Shown here in pieces: positions 55,681-64,000 of a DNA stretch of 64,000 nucleotides. Within the stretch, counting starts at the first letter, position 1. Each line of letters begins with the position of its first letter. The notes beneath the pieces are model-generated. The model did no database searches, was not told the DNA's origin, and saw nothing but the letters and a program-made list of their open reading frames with translations. The DNA comes from Sulfuritalea sp. (GTDB lineage: Bacteria > Pseudomonadota > Gammaproteobacteria > Burkholderiales > Rhodocyclaceae), in NCBI GenBank assembly GCA_016708585.1, contig JADJFK010000017.1:1-64000 (forward strand), given 5' to 3'. Made by a program: the position numbers and the translations under genes.

Positions 55681-57132
55681 ATGAACGCCAAGCGCGCCGC
55701 GAAGGCAAAGAATTCCACCACGAAGCTGTTCGTGCTCGACACGAACGTCCTGATGCACGATCCGACGAGCCTCTTCCGCTTCCAGGAGCACGACATCTTC
55801 GTGCCGATGGCGACGCTGGAGGAACTCGATGCCAACAAGAAAGGCATGTCGGAAGTCGCCCGCAACGCGCGCCAGACCAGTCGACTGCTCGACGAGATCG
55901 TCACCGGCGCCGAGCACGATATGGCCAATGGCATCGACCTGACCGGACCTTCGCGCGAACTGGCCACCGGCCATCTGTTCCTGCAGACCGAAGCCATCAA
56001 CGGCGTCCTGCCGATCTCGCTACCGACCGCCAAAGCCGACAACCAGATCATCGGCGTGGTGATGTACCTCGGCCAGAAGTTCCCCAAGCGGCCGGTCATC
56101 CTGGTGTCCAAGGACATCAACATGCGCATCAAGGCGCGTGCGCTGGGTCTCGAGGCACAGGATTATTTCAACGACAAGGTGCTGGAGGATAGCGATCTCC
56201 TCTACACCGGCACCATCGAACTGCCGCCCGATTTCTGGGACAAGCACGGCAAGGGCCTGGAATCCTGGAAGAAGGACAGCCGCACTTATTACCGCGTCAA
56301 GGGCCCCCTGTGCCCGGAGCTACTGGTCAATGAATTCGTCTGGCAGGAAGGCCCGCAGCCGCTGCAGGCGTGGGTAAAAGTCGGCGCCGGCAAGACGGCG
56401 GAACTCGAAACCCTGATCGACTACAGCCATGCCAAGAACGCCGTGTGGGGCATCACCGCGCGCAACCGCGAGCAGAACTTCGCCCTCAACCTGCTGATGA
56501 ATCCGGAGATCGACTTCGTCACCCTGCTCGGCCAGGCCGGCACCGGCAAGACCCTGCTGACGCTGGCCGCCGCGCTGACGCAAACGCTGGAGACCAAGCG
56601 CTTCGCCGAGATCATCATCACCCGTGTCACCATACCGGTCGGCGAGGACATCGGCTTCCTGCCCGGCACCGAGGAAGAAAAGATGACGCCCTGGATGGGC
56701 GCGCTGGAAGACAACCTCGAGGTGCTCAACAAGCCGGCCGAAACCCCCGCCGGCGGCCCCGCCGCTGGCGCCGGCAGCTACGGCGGCGACTGGGGGCGTG
56801 CCGCGACCATGGACCTGATCCGCAACCGGATCAAGATCAAATCGCTCAATTTCATGCGCGGCCGCACCTTCATGAACAAGTTCCTCATCATCGACGAGGC
56901 GCAGAACCTGACGCCCAAGCAGATGAAGACCCTGATCACCCGCGCCGGCCCCGGCACCAAGGTGGTCTGCCTGGGCAACATCGCGCAGATCGACACGCCC
57001 TACCTCACCGAAGGCAGTTCGGGCCTGACCTACGTGGTGGATCGCTTCAAGGGCTGGGCGCATTCGGGCCATGTCACGCTGCAGCGCGGCGAGCGCTCGC
57101 GGCTGGCGGATCACGCTGCGGAAGTGCTGTAG
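55681..57132 (+). CDS. PIN-PhoH fusion ATPase/ribonuclease
   Basis: A 483-residue PhoH2-type protein. The PIN ribonuclease domain begins FVLDTNVLMHDPTSLF near residue 17; the PhoH ATPase has the Walker A GQAGTGKTLLTLAAAL near residue 284 and Walker B-like LIIDEAQNLTP. Such fusions unwind and cut RNA and are seen as solo toxin-antitoxin-related enzymes. It ends four bases before the convergent dnaB. Confidence 0.9.
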   Translation: MNAKRAAKAKNSTTKLFVLDTNVLMHDPTSLFRFQEHDIFVPMATLEELDANKKGMSEVARNARQTSRLLDEIVTGAEHDMANGIDLTGPSRELATGHLFLQTEAINGVLPISLPTAKADNQIIGVVMYLGQKFPKRPVILVSKDINMRIKARALGLEAQDYFNDKVLEDSDLLYTGTIELPPDFWDKHGKGLESWKKDSRTYYRVKGPLCPELLVNEFVWQEGPQPLQAWVKVGAGKTAELETLIDYSHAKNAVWGITARNREQNFALNLLMNPEIDFVTLLGQAGTGKTLLTLAAALTQTLETKRFAEIIITRVTIPVGEDIGFLPGTEEEKMTPWMGALEDNLEVLNKPAETPAGGPAAGAGSYGGDWGRAATMDLIRNRIKIKSLNFMRGRTFMNKFLIIDEAQNLTPKQMKTLITRAGPGTKVVCLGNIAQIDTPYLTEGSSGLTYVVDRFKGWAHSGHVTLQRGERSRLADHAAEVL

Positions 57133-57136
57133 GGCG

Positions 57137-58540
57137 TCAAGCTCTATAGGACGAGCCTGAAGCAAAATTCTCGAACTTGGTGTATTCGCCGAGGAAGGTC
57201 AGGCGCACGGTATCGGTGGGACCGTTGCGATGCTTGGCTATGATCACTTCCGCCGTGCCCTTGTCCTGGGTGTCGGGCTTGTAGTACTCCTCGCGGTACA
57301 TCATCATGATGATGTCGGCATCCTGCTCGATCGCGCCGGATTCGCGCAGATCGCTCATCAGCGGGCGCTTGTCGTTGCGCTCTTCGACTTTCCGCGAGAG
57401 TTGCGAGAGGGCGATGATCGGTACCTGCAACTCCTTGGCCAGGGCCTTGATCGAACGCGAGATCTCCGAAATTTCGGTGGCGCGATTTTCATTGTCGCGA
57501 TTCGAACTCATCAATTGCAGGTAATCGATGATGATCAGGCCGAGCTTGCCGAACTGCCGGTGCAGGCGCCGCGCGCGGGCGCGCAGATCGGTGGAGTTGA
57601 TGGCACCGGTTTCGTCGATGTGGATCGGCGCCTCGTGCAACTTGCCCAAGGCCACCGTCATGCGATCCCATTCGTCATCGGTGAGGCGGCCGTTGCGCAG
57701 CTTGGTCTGGTCGATGCGACCGACCGAGGAAAGGAAGCGCGTGGCCAGTTGCGGACCGGACATTTCCAGGCTGAAGATCGCCACCGGCAGCCGCAGTTCG
57801 ACCCCGACATGCTCGGCGATGTTGAGCGCGAACGCGGTCTTGCCCATCGATGGCCGCCCGGCAACCACCAGCATGTCGCCCGGTTGCAGGCCCGCGGTCA
57901 GGCGGTCGAGATCGACGAAACCGGTCGCCACGCCGGTGATGTCGGACTGGCTGTCGCGCGCGAGCAGGCCTTCCATTCGCTCGACCACCTCGCCCAGCAG
58001 CGGCTGGATCGGCACGAAGCCGTTGTTGGCGCGGTTGCCGGCTTCGGCGATCTGGAAAATGCGCTGCTCGGCATCGTCGAGCAGCGCCTTGACGTCGCGC
58101 CCGGCGGGATTCAGCGCATTGCCGGCAATCTCGTCGCCGACGGTGACCAGTTGGCGCAGGATGGCGCGCTCGCGCACGATCTCGGCATAGCGGCGGATGT
58201 TGGCCGCCGACGGCGTGGCGTTGGCGATCTCGCCGAGGTAGCCGAGGCCGCCGGTCTGATCGACCTCGTTCGACTGCTCGATGGACTCATACACCGTCAC
58301 CACATCGGCGGGACGCCCCATCTGGATCAGCTTGCCGATGTGGCGGAAGATCCGGCGGTGGTCATCGCGATAAAAGTCGGTCTCGCGCACCACGTCGCCG
58401 ATGCGGTCCCAGGCGGCGTTGTCGATCAGCAGGCCGCCGATCAGCGACTGCTCGGCCTCGATGGAATGGGGGGGGAGCTTGAGCGCAGCGACCTGTGAAT
58501 CGACAGGCTGCGGGGGATTGAAGGCACGTACCTGGGCCAT
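57137..58540 (-). CDS. dnaB: Replicative DNA helicase
   Basis: A 467-residue DnaB. The N-terminal domain contains PHSIEAEQSLIGGLLIDNAA, and the RecA-like domain has GRPSMGKTAFALNIA near residue 220 and the DnaB-type IIIDYLQLMS. The ATG at 58540 is chosen because GGAG lies seven bases upstream; another ATG is at 58552. It is the hexameric helicase of the replisome. It lies beyond rplI, past the terminator, on the same strand. Confidence 0.94.
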   Translation of the reverse strand: MAQVRAFNPPQPVDSQVAALKLPPHSIEAEQSLIGGLLIDNAAWDRIGDVVRETDFYRDDHRRIFRHIGKLIQMGRPADVVTVYESIEQSNEVDQTGGLGYLGEIANATPSAANIRRYAEIVRERAILRQLVTVGDEIAGNALNPAGRDVKALLDDAEQRIFQIAEAGNRANNGFVPIQPLLGEVVERMEGLLARDSQSDITGVATGFVDLDRLTAGLQPGDMLVVAGRPSMGKTAFALNIAEHVGVELRLPVAIFSLEMSGPQLATRFLSSVGRIDQTKLRNGRLTDDEWDRMTVALGKLHEAPIHIDETGAINSTDLRARARRLHRQFGKLGLIIIDYLQLMSSNRDNENRATEISEISRSIKALAKELQVPIIALSQLSRKVEERNDKRPLMSDLRESGAIEQDADIIMMMYREEYYKPDTQDKGTAEVIIAKHRNGPTDTVRLTFLGEYTKFENFASGSSYRA

Positions 58541-58664
58541 CGCCGTCTCCATTGTGAAGCGGCAAGTCTACCCTGCTCCCCGCCTCAGGGTAAGTGGACA
58601 ACTTGTGGAAATGCTGTGAAGAAACTGTGTAAATGCGGTGGGGCAAATTCATGCACCGCAATAC

Positions 58665-58699
58665 AAAACGGGCCGCTGAGAATCAGCGGCCCGTTTTTT
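58665..58699. terminator. Bidirectional terminator after rplI
   Basis: A perfect 15-pair hairpin (58665-58679 with 58683-58697, loop GAA) with flanking T-runs on both strands. It lies between rplI and dnaB, so dnaB should have a separate promoter or read-through. Confidence 0.85.
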
Positions 58700-58712
58700 G
58701 CATCGAGGCGGC

Positions 58713-59162
58713 TTACTGCTCGCCGAGCACCGACACGGTGACGGTCGCCACCACGTCCGTATGCAGGGCAATCTGCACCGGCGTATCGCCAACGGCCTTG
58801 AGCGGACCTTCGGGCAGGCGGATCGCCGACTTCTCGACCTGGAAGCCCTGTGCCGCCAGCACGTCGGCGATGTCGTGGGCCGACACGGAGCCGAACAGGC
58901 GGCCATCGACGCCGGTCTTGCGCGTGATCTGCAGCATCAGGCCTTCCAGCTTCGCGGCTTCGGCCTGGGCCGCGGCAACCGCCTCGGCCTGGATGCGCTC
59001 GAGTTCGGCGCGCTTTTCCTCGAACACCTTGCGGTTGGCTTCGGTGGCGCGCTTGGCCTTGCCTTGCGGGATCAGGAAGTTGCGGGCATAGCCGTCCTTG
59101 ACCTTGACCACGTCGCCGAGGCCACCGAGGTTCACGACTCTTTCCATCAGAATGATTTGCAT
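58713..59162 (-). CDS. rplI: 50S ribosomal protein L9
   Basis: A 149-residue L9 with the N-terminal MQIILMERVVNLGGLGDVVK and DGYARNFLIPQGKAKRAT and a long central helix. It binds 23S rRNA near the L1 stalk. It ends the rpsF-priB-rpsR-rplI operon. Confidence 0.96.
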   Translation of the reverse strand: MQIILMERVVNLGGLGDVVKVKDGYARNFLIPQGKAKRATEANRKVFEEKRAELERIQAEAVAAAQAEAAKLEGLMLQITRKTGVDGRLFGSVSAHDIADVLAAQGFQVEKSAIRLPEGPLKAVGDTPVQIALHTDVVATVTVSVLGEQ

Positions 59163-59176
59163 GGTCTTGTCCTCGC

Positions 59177-59455
59177 TTACTGGTGCAGGTCGGTGTAGGG
59201 CATCAGCGCCAGGAAACGCGCGCGCTTGATGGCGGTCGACAACTGCCGCTGGTAGCCGGTCTTGGTGCCGGTGATGCGCGCCGGCATGATCTTGGCGTTT
59301 TCGGCGATGAAATCCTTGAGGATCTCGACATCCTTGTAATCGATCTCTTCGATCTTCTCTGCGGTGAAACGGCAGAACTTGCGACGCTTGAACAGGCTGC
59401 GGCCCTTGTCGTCCTTGCGCTTTACTCCGGTCTTGCTCTTAGGCTTGAATGCCAT
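59177..59455 (-). CDS. rpsR: 30S ribosomal protein S18
   Basis: A 92-residue S18 with the C-terminal core IDYKDVEILKDFIAEN and ARITGTKTGYQRQLSTAIK. It binds the 16S platform with S6. It overlaps priB by 17 bases. Confidence 0.96.
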   Translation of the reverse strand: MAFKPKSKTGVKRKDDKGRSLFKRRKFCRFTAEKIEEIDYKDVEILKDFIAENAKIMPARITGTKTGYQRQLSTAIKRARFLALMPYTDLHQ

Positions 59456-59777
59456 TTTCAGTTCCTTCCACGAATTCGACTGTATTCACATGCAGTATCG
59501 GACTGCGTCGCTTGAGACTCCTGGCGGCGAGAAAACCGGCCACCCTGACCCCGTCTCCCGGCTTGGCTGCAAGCAGCACCTGTGCCGGCCGGCCCATTGC
59601 TACACAGGCCATCTCGCATTCCACCTTGCGCTCGACATCGGCTTCGACCTGGGTCGAGACATGCGCGAGGAGAAATTCAAGAACCGGTATCCCGGCGGGG
59701 GTGCGGCGCAATGCGCCGCGCTCAAGCAAGCGACCCGACAACTGCGTCAGGTTGCCCGGCTTGTCCTCAGGCGGCAA
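59439..59777 (-). CDS. priB: Primosomal replication protein N (PriB)
   Basis: A 112-residue OB-fold protein (NLTQLSGRLLERGALRRTPA, GIPVLEFLLAHVSTQVEAD, AGFLAARSLKRRSPILHVNT). It helps reload DnaB at stalled forks with PriA. No ATG or GTG is available; a TTG at 59777, inside the end of rpsF, is the most likely start, though the exact start is uncertain. Confidence 0.9.
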   Translation of the reverse strand: MPPEDKPGNLTQLSGRLLERGALRRTPAGIPVLEFLLAHVSTQVEADVERKVECEMACVAMGRPAQVLLAAKPGDGVRVAGFLAARSLKRRSPILHVNTVEFVEGTENGIQA

Positions 59778-60150
59778 CGGCAGCAGCCGGAGCCTCCACC
59801 TTGACTTCGCTCTGGGTCAACGAACGCGACTTCTCTTCCTTCATCATCGGCGAAGGAGTCACCACCGCCTTGCGGGTTTTCACCGTCAGGTGGCGCAGGA
59901 CTGCGTCGTTGAACTTGAAGGCGTGTTCCAGTTCGGCCAGGGTTTCGCCGTCGCACTCGATGTTCATGAGCACGTAGTGGGCCTTGTGTACCTTCTGGAT
60001 CGGATAGGCCATCTGGCGGCGGCCCCAGTCTTCGAGGCGATGGATGGCGCCGTTGCGGGCGGTGACCAGCGTCTTGTAACGCTCGATCATCGCCGGAACC
60101 TGCTCCGACTGGTCCGGATGGACGATAAATACAACTTCATAATGGCGCAT
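59767..60150 (-). CDS. rpsF: 30S ribosomal protein S6
   Basis: A 127-residue S6 (MRHYEVVFIVHPDQSEQVPA, EDWGRRQMAYPIQKVHKAHY) with a Lys/Glu/Ala-rich tail. It binds S18. It is first in the operon and is preceded by a strong promoter and an AAGGAG site. Confidence 0.96.
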   Translation of the reverse strand: MRHYEVVFIVHPDQSEQVPAMIERYKTLVTARNGAIHRLEDWGRRQMAYPIQKVHKAHYVLMNIECDGETLAELEHAFKFNDAVLRHLTVKTRKAVVTPSPMMKEEKSRSLTQSEVKVEAPAAAVAA

Positions 60151-60218
60151 GCAATCTCCTTGTGGGTTGGTTACAGCCCCCCCGCATGCGTAACGGGTGG
60201 AGCAAGGGAAAGCGCGCG

Positions 60219-60247
60219 ATTATACAAGCCCCGCCGCCCTTCGGCAA
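60219..60247 (-). promoter_or_regulatory. Sigma-70 promoter of the rpsF operon
   Basis: On the minus strand, TTGCCG (60247-60242) and a perfect TATAAT (60224-60219) are 17 bases apart. It lies about 70 bases ahead of rpsF. Confidence 0.8.
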
Positions 60248-60283
60248 GGGATAAAACGACAAAAATCAAGGGCGTATGCCCGG

Positions 60284-60463
60284 CTAGCCGCAGTAGCGCA
60301 GGTTGGTGAAATTCAGCAGCAGATCGGCTCCGCCATAGGCGGCGAAGGCCAGGCCGAGGACTATGCCGGCCGCCAGCAGGCCGACAACCTGTAGCCAGCG
60401 CCACGCGCGCGAAGCAGCGGCGGACGACTCTGGAGTCTGCGGCAAGGGATTGTCGGCATCCAT
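60284..60463 (-). CDS. 59-residue single-span membrane protein
   Basis: A small gene just downstream of rluF (42 bases). The peptide starts MDADNPLPQTPESSAAASRA and has one hydrophobic span (WLQVVGLLAAGIVLGLAFAA) and a short tail with YGGADLLLNFTNLRYCG. It should be an inner-membrane protein with the tail outside or inside. I do not recognise it. It may be co-transcribed with rluF. Confidence 0.55.
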   Translation of the reverse strand: MDADNPLPQTPESSAAASRAWRWLQVVGLLAAGIVLGLAFAAYGGADLLLNFTNLRYCG

Positions 60464-60504
60464 GGCGACATCCTGCGCACGCCGCCCGCCCGAGTCAAGC
60501 ACGC

Positions 60505-61233
60505 TCAAAAAACCTCGCCCTCGCGCAGGAAGCGCCACTGCCCCAGCGGCAGGTCGCCCAGGCGCACGCGGCCGATGCGCACCCGCTTCAAGCCGGTGAC
60601 GCGAAGCCCCACCAGCTCGCACATGCGGCGGATCTGGCGCTTGCGGCCCTCGGTGAGGACGAAGCGCAACTGCTCGGGATTGGCCCAGGCCACCTTGGCC
60701 GGGCGCAGCTTCTTGCCGTCCAGCTCCAGACCGTGGTTCAGCATCGCCAGGCTCTTCACATCCAGCGCACCCTCGACCCGCACCAGGTACTCCTTTTCCA
60801 CCTTCGAGTCGTCGCCGATCAGTTGCCGCGCCACGCGCCCATCCTGGGTCAGGACCAGCAGCCCGGTGGAATCGATGTCGAGCCGCCCGGCCGGCGCCAG
60901 GCCCTTGAGGTGCGCAGGCTGGAAGCGCTGGTGATCGCCCGCCATCTGGGTCTTCGGCGTAATCAGCGTTACGGCCGGCTGGTGGCCGTCCTCGGCCTGG
61001 CCGGAAACGTAGCTCATCGGCTTGTGCAGCAGGATCGTCGCCTGCCGTGCCTGCGTCGCGCGCGCCTCCGGCGCAAGCGTGATCACCGCATCCGCCGCCG
61101 CACGCGTTCCCAATTGCGTCACGCGCTGGCCGTCGACGAAGACCAGCCCGCGCTCGATATAGGCATCCGCCTCGCGCCGCGAGCACAGACCGCGCTCGGC
61201 AAGAAGTTTGGAAACCCGGATACCCCGTATCAT
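60505..61233 (-). CDS. rluF: 23S rRNA pseudouridine synthase, RluF type
   Basis: A 242-residue RsuA-family synthase with an S4 domain at its start (VSKLLAERGLCSRREADAYI) and the catalytic AGRLDIDSTGLLVLTQDG. RluF modifies U2604 (and tRNA-Tyr U35 in E. coli). The paralogue RluB is at 28916-30067. The call between RluF and RluE-like specificity rests on overall similarity and is not certain. Confidence 0.82.
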   Translation of the reverse strand: MIRGIRVSKLLAERGLCSRREADAYIERGLVFVDGQRVTQLGTRAAADAVITLAPEARATQARQATILLHKPMSYVSGQAEDGHQPAVTLITPKTQMAGDHQRFQPAHLKGLAPAGRLDIDSTGLLVLTQDGRVARQLIGDDSKVEKEYLVRVEGALDVKSLAMLNHGLELDGKKLRPAKVAWANPEQLRFVLTEGRKRQIRRMCELVGLRVTGLKRVRIGRVRLGDLPLGQWRFLREGEVF

Positions 61234-61261
61234 TCATGGTCGCGAATTCTATCCTTCTCCC

Positions 61262-62128
61262 ATGCTCAGCTATCGCCACGCCTTCCACGCCGGCAACCAC
61301 GCCGACATCCTCAAGCACTTCGTCCTGACGCTGTGCCTTGAGCACATGAACGCCAAGGACAAGCCCTGGCTGCTGCTCGACACCCATGCCGGCGCCGGCC
61401 TCTACGCGATCGACTCGGAACAGGCGAAGAAGACCGGCGAATACCTCGACGGCATCGCCCGGCTGTGGAACCGCATCGACCTGCCGGCGCCGATGAAGCC
61501 CTACATGGATGCGCTACAGGCCTGCAGCGGCGGCCTCAAACTGCGCCGCTACCCCGGCTCGCCCTGGCTCGCCGCGCACTTCGCGCGCGAGATCGACACG
61601 CTGCGTTTCTGCGAACTGCACTCGACCGACTTCGCCCTGCTGCGTCGCGAATTCCGCGACACCGGGCGCCGCATCAAGGTCGAGCAGCACGACGGCTTCG
61701 AAGCCATGAAGGCCGCCCTGCCGCCGCCCTCGCGGCGCGGTCTGGTGCTGATCGATCCCTCCTACGAAATCAAGAGCGACTACCCGCGCGTGGTCGCGGC
61801 GCTGAAAGACGGACTCAAGCGCTTCGCCACCGGCACCTACCTCGCCTGGCTGCCTTTCCTGCCCACCATCGAAGCGCGCGCCCTGCCCGAAAAGCTGAAA
61901 AAATTGCCAGCCGACTGGCTCTACGCCAGCCTCAGCGTGCGCGGCCCGGCCACCAAGGGCCACGGCATGCACGGCAGCGCGATGTTCGTCGTCAATCCGC
62001 CGTGGACGCTGAAGGCCGCGCTGGAAGAATCCCTGCCCTGGCTGGCGAATGTACTCGCGCTGGACGAAAAGGCGGGATGGATGGTGGAGAGTTCGAATAC
62101 GGCTGCGGCGAAACCGCGGGACGATTGA
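61262..62128 (+). CDS. rlmJ: 23S rRNA adenine-2030 N6-methyltransferase
   Basis: A 288-residue enzyme. The start MLSYRHAFHAGNHADILKHF is the family signature, with LLLDTHAGAGLYAIDS for SAM binding and the catalytic LIDPSYEIKSDYPRVV. It methylates A2030 of 23S rRNA before subunit assembly. It diverges from rluF with a 28-base gap. Confidence 0.93.
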   Translation: MLSYRHAFHAGNHADILKHFVLTLCLEHMNAKDKPWLLLDTHAGAGLYAIDSEQAKKTGEYLDGIARLWNRIDLPAPMKPYMDALQACSGGLKLRRYPGSPWLAAHFAREIDTLRFCELHSTDFALLRREFRDTGRRIKVEQHDGFEAMKAALPPPSRRGLVLIDPSYEIKSDYPRVVAALKDGLKRFATGTYLAWLPFLPTIEARALPEKLKKLPADWLYASLSVRGPATKGHGMHGSAMFVVNPPWTLKAALEESLPWLANVLALDEKAGWMVESSNTAAAKPRDD

Positions 62129-62207
62129 GGCGGAGGGGAGCGAGGCGGCAGGTCTGTGCCCAAAAGAGACAGTCGAGGCTAAAGAAAGCGGCCGTTCAAC
62201 TTTTGAC

Positions 62208-63022
62208 CTATGGGGGCGCCACCGGCTTAGCGGCTTGGCGGTCCTCGGGAGAGCAGCTAGGCAATGCCGCTCTCGTACTGAGAAACCGAAACGGGCGGCG
62301 TAACGTTGGATGTGCCTTTTCGATTCCTTCCTCTATCGACTCCAAGCGTCCCGGTACTTGACTGAAAATCGTCACGAAACCGAACACATCCCCGAATACC
62401 ACTTGAAGCATGTGCAATTCACCAGATTCACCGACCGAGTACTTGTAGTCGAATTGATCCGTCAGGTCTTTGCCGCTCCGCCGTTTTGGCGCCGACATTG
62501 CCGCGAAGTGACTTATCGCATCCAGAAGCACAATCCGGCCATGTTCCATTTTTTGAGCGTTTGTGAACCACTGAAACATGATGCCGCCGTCAATAGGGAA
62601 GATGGCACTGGTTCGCTTGAAGTAGATGGCCTTTGTAAGTTTGGCCGCGAGCACGCTCACGCATTGATGCGCTTCCTTCGGCAGTTTCACCACTGGGAGA
62701 TCTTGGTAGGTTTCGCCAGGCCCGGGGCGAAGACCCACCTTCCGACCAAGCCGGCGGGCTTCTGCTGTACTTCTCTGGAGCATTCCCTCGATAAATCCTG
62801 GAAACTGCCTTTTCACCTGACGCATCAGGCCGGCCCCACTATTGTCGGTAACGCCTGCGTTGGTCAGATGGGCCAGAAACGCAACCATCAAGTCGTCATC
62901 GAACCACCTCCGTTGCAGTCTTCACAGGCTGGAAAAACGTAACCTTCTGGCCATTTCTTCTCACGAAACAAAGCTCGCGGAGGGCAATGCTCCTGGGTAG
63001 TTGCCACACGCCGAAAGTGCAC
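62208..63022 (-). pseudogene. HNH-like zinc-site protein, frameshifted
   Basis: The N-terminal piece (63022 to 62888, GTG start) has TTQEHCPPRALFREKKWPEG and FPACEDCNGG, the EH-PPR and C-x2-C patterns of a small HNH-like family. It then stops. The rest (DDDLMVAFLAHLTNAGVTD to the end at 62208) continues in another frame; one missing base near 62897 explains this. The C-terminal half has no recognised domain. More sequence upstream of 63022 may belong to it but has stop codons. The gene lies at the right accessory edge of the window. Confidence 0.55.
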
Positions 63023-63298
63023 GGACTAGCAGCATCAATCAATTTTTCCTTTCTTCTCTTGGCCTCTCCCACAAAACATCCCCATTGAAAATGCGAAAGG
63101 AGTTTAGCCAGAAATTCAATTCGAGCCTGGCCTCTTAGAAACGTTGGGACTCTGCTCCAGAATACCTGCTGACCTCAATGGATTCATTCGCAAAAGTCGG
63201 CGCTGGCGGGACGGCGATTCGTGTTGTCATAGAAATCAACGCGACGCTGACCCCAAATTGCTCGCCAAATTGCTCCCCAAATTGCTCCTCAGCGACAG
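63023..63298. other. Gap between the two accessory genes
   Basis: About 276 bases with no intact gene. Minus-strand frames here are open for long stretches and include a 12-bp tandem repeat at 63253-63288. Part may be the decayed 5' end of the HNH-like gene. Confidence 0.4.
63253..63288. repeat. 12-bp tandem repeat, three copies
   Basis: CCAAATTGCTCC occurs three times in a row (first copy ends with G). Read on the minus strand it gives EQFG three times, so it may come from a coding sequence. Confidence 0.85.
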
Positions 63299-64000
63299 CT
63301 ATTGTCGGGGAAGCTGCGCATCTGAATTCTTGCTGCTCTTCATCGACCAAGCCCATCCTGCAATTTGTTCCAGTCGTAACTTTCGCTCTGGTGACAACTT
63401 GTTTATTGCTAACCGCTGAACTGAAACCCACTGACCCAGACGGTAGCCGTCGGATTCCTTGAAATCAAACGGAACCCTGCCGTGACCGGTTCGACCTGCG
63501 AATTCTACGAGGTAACGAAACCCTTCTTCCCATTGCACCGCGCGCGCATTCCAGACCCAGCCGGGCATCGATTCCAGTCGTGCTTTTCGCTCTGGCGTCA
63601 TAGAATTCCCTTGACCACGTTGGCGCACTACCCACCTGCCAAGAGGATATCCATCTGCGGCGTTGAACGTTGCCGGAACCTTACAATGGCTTTCTCGTCC
63701 AGCAAATTCTGTGAGGTGACGAAACCCTTCGTCCCATTGCTCCGTGATCGCATCCCACACCCAGCCAGGCAGCGATTCCAATTGGGCTTTACGCTCGGGC
63801 AGTAATCTGTATCTATCTCTTCTAATGGCATTGATCCAGTTACCGAGCCGATATCCATCCGGTGTTGTCCCCTCCTTCGGAACATTGGAGTGCCCTCGCG
63901 TTTTGTGAATTCCTTCAGATGGCCAAAACCTACTTCCCATCGGTGGTCTATGGCATTCCAACTCCAATCCGGCAACGCTTCCAGTCGCGCCTTGCGCTCT
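63299..64000 (-). pseudogene. Helicase-associated (HA) domain repeat protein, frameshifted, partial
   Basis: The minus strand encodes at least three helicase-associated repeats of about 68 residues, each with a W-x-W start, a GF-x-x-L-x-EF helix, an H-x-x-VP turn and LG.WV..QR (for example WNARAVQWEEGFRYLVEFAG and GYRLGQWVSVQR). The protein starts beyond 64000. A one-base change near 63893 shifts the frame between the first and second repeat. HA domains sit at the C-termini of putative helicases or occur alone; their role is unknown. The end has no helicase motif, so the helicase part, if any, lies upstream of the window edge. Confidence 0.65.

Noticed and set aside
62896..63174. Open minus-strand frame that resembles a protein upstream of the HNH-like gene
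   Set aside because: It conflicts with the recognised EH-PPR/C-x2-C frame over the same bases, so it is more likely a shadow.
63253..63288. Short tandem repeat as a possible CRISPR array
   Set aside because: Three adjacent 12-base copies without spacers.

Overview
The window looks like a high-GC betaproteobacterial chromosome, most likely Rhodocyclales. This is inferred from conserved gene orders (rimP-nusA-infB-rbfA-truB-rpsO-pnp; rpsF-priB-rpsR-rplI-dnaB), from protein sequence character, and from an aerobic 2-aminobenzoyl-CoA-type cluster of the kind known from Azoarcus. No species can be named from sequence alone.

Positions 1-17174 hold the integrase-proximal end of an integrative element inserted at the 3' end of tRNA-Arg(UCU). 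A small helix-turn-helix protein and a tyrosine integrase read rightward towards the tRNA. Everything else reads leftward: an ECF-like sigma factor, a tightly overlapping replication/partition block (ParA, ParB, DUF2857, a small winged-helix-like protein, an STY4528-type protein, a TIGR03761 protein, SSB), then DUF3577, two paralogous 32-residue membrane peptides, RadC and DUF932. Cargo follows: VapBC, an IHF-beta gene and a frameshifted type III-like restriction helicase cut by the window edge. Conjugation genes and the other end of the element are not in the window.

Five leaders in the element (before DUF932, radC, both peptides and DUF3577) carry stacked G/C hairpins. They resemble the radC RNA motif described upstream of radC-like genes. 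In four of the five, a leader segment is complementary to that gene's own Shine-Dalgarno region.

Positions 17175-48950 are ordinary chromosome: two tRNAs, an HNH protein, a Sel1-repeat lipo/periplasmic-type protein, dksA, the pnp-to-rimP translation block, rluB-scpB-scpA-trpS, a site-2 protease, YciO, a PHP phosphatase, the aromatic-CoA cluster, rfbBACD for dTDP-rhamnose, and parE-parC.

Positions 48951-62128 hold thrC-hom-alaC, an ArnD-like deacetylase with bcp and phoH, then dnaB-rplI-rpsR-priB-rpsF, rluF and rlmJ. Positions 62129-64000 are accessory: an HNH-like protein and a helicase-associated repeat protein, both frameshifted.

At least eight otherwise recognisable genes carry single-base frameshifts, several in homopolymers and several mutually compensating. 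Read errors are at least as likely as real decay, so these pseudogene calls should be confirmed.
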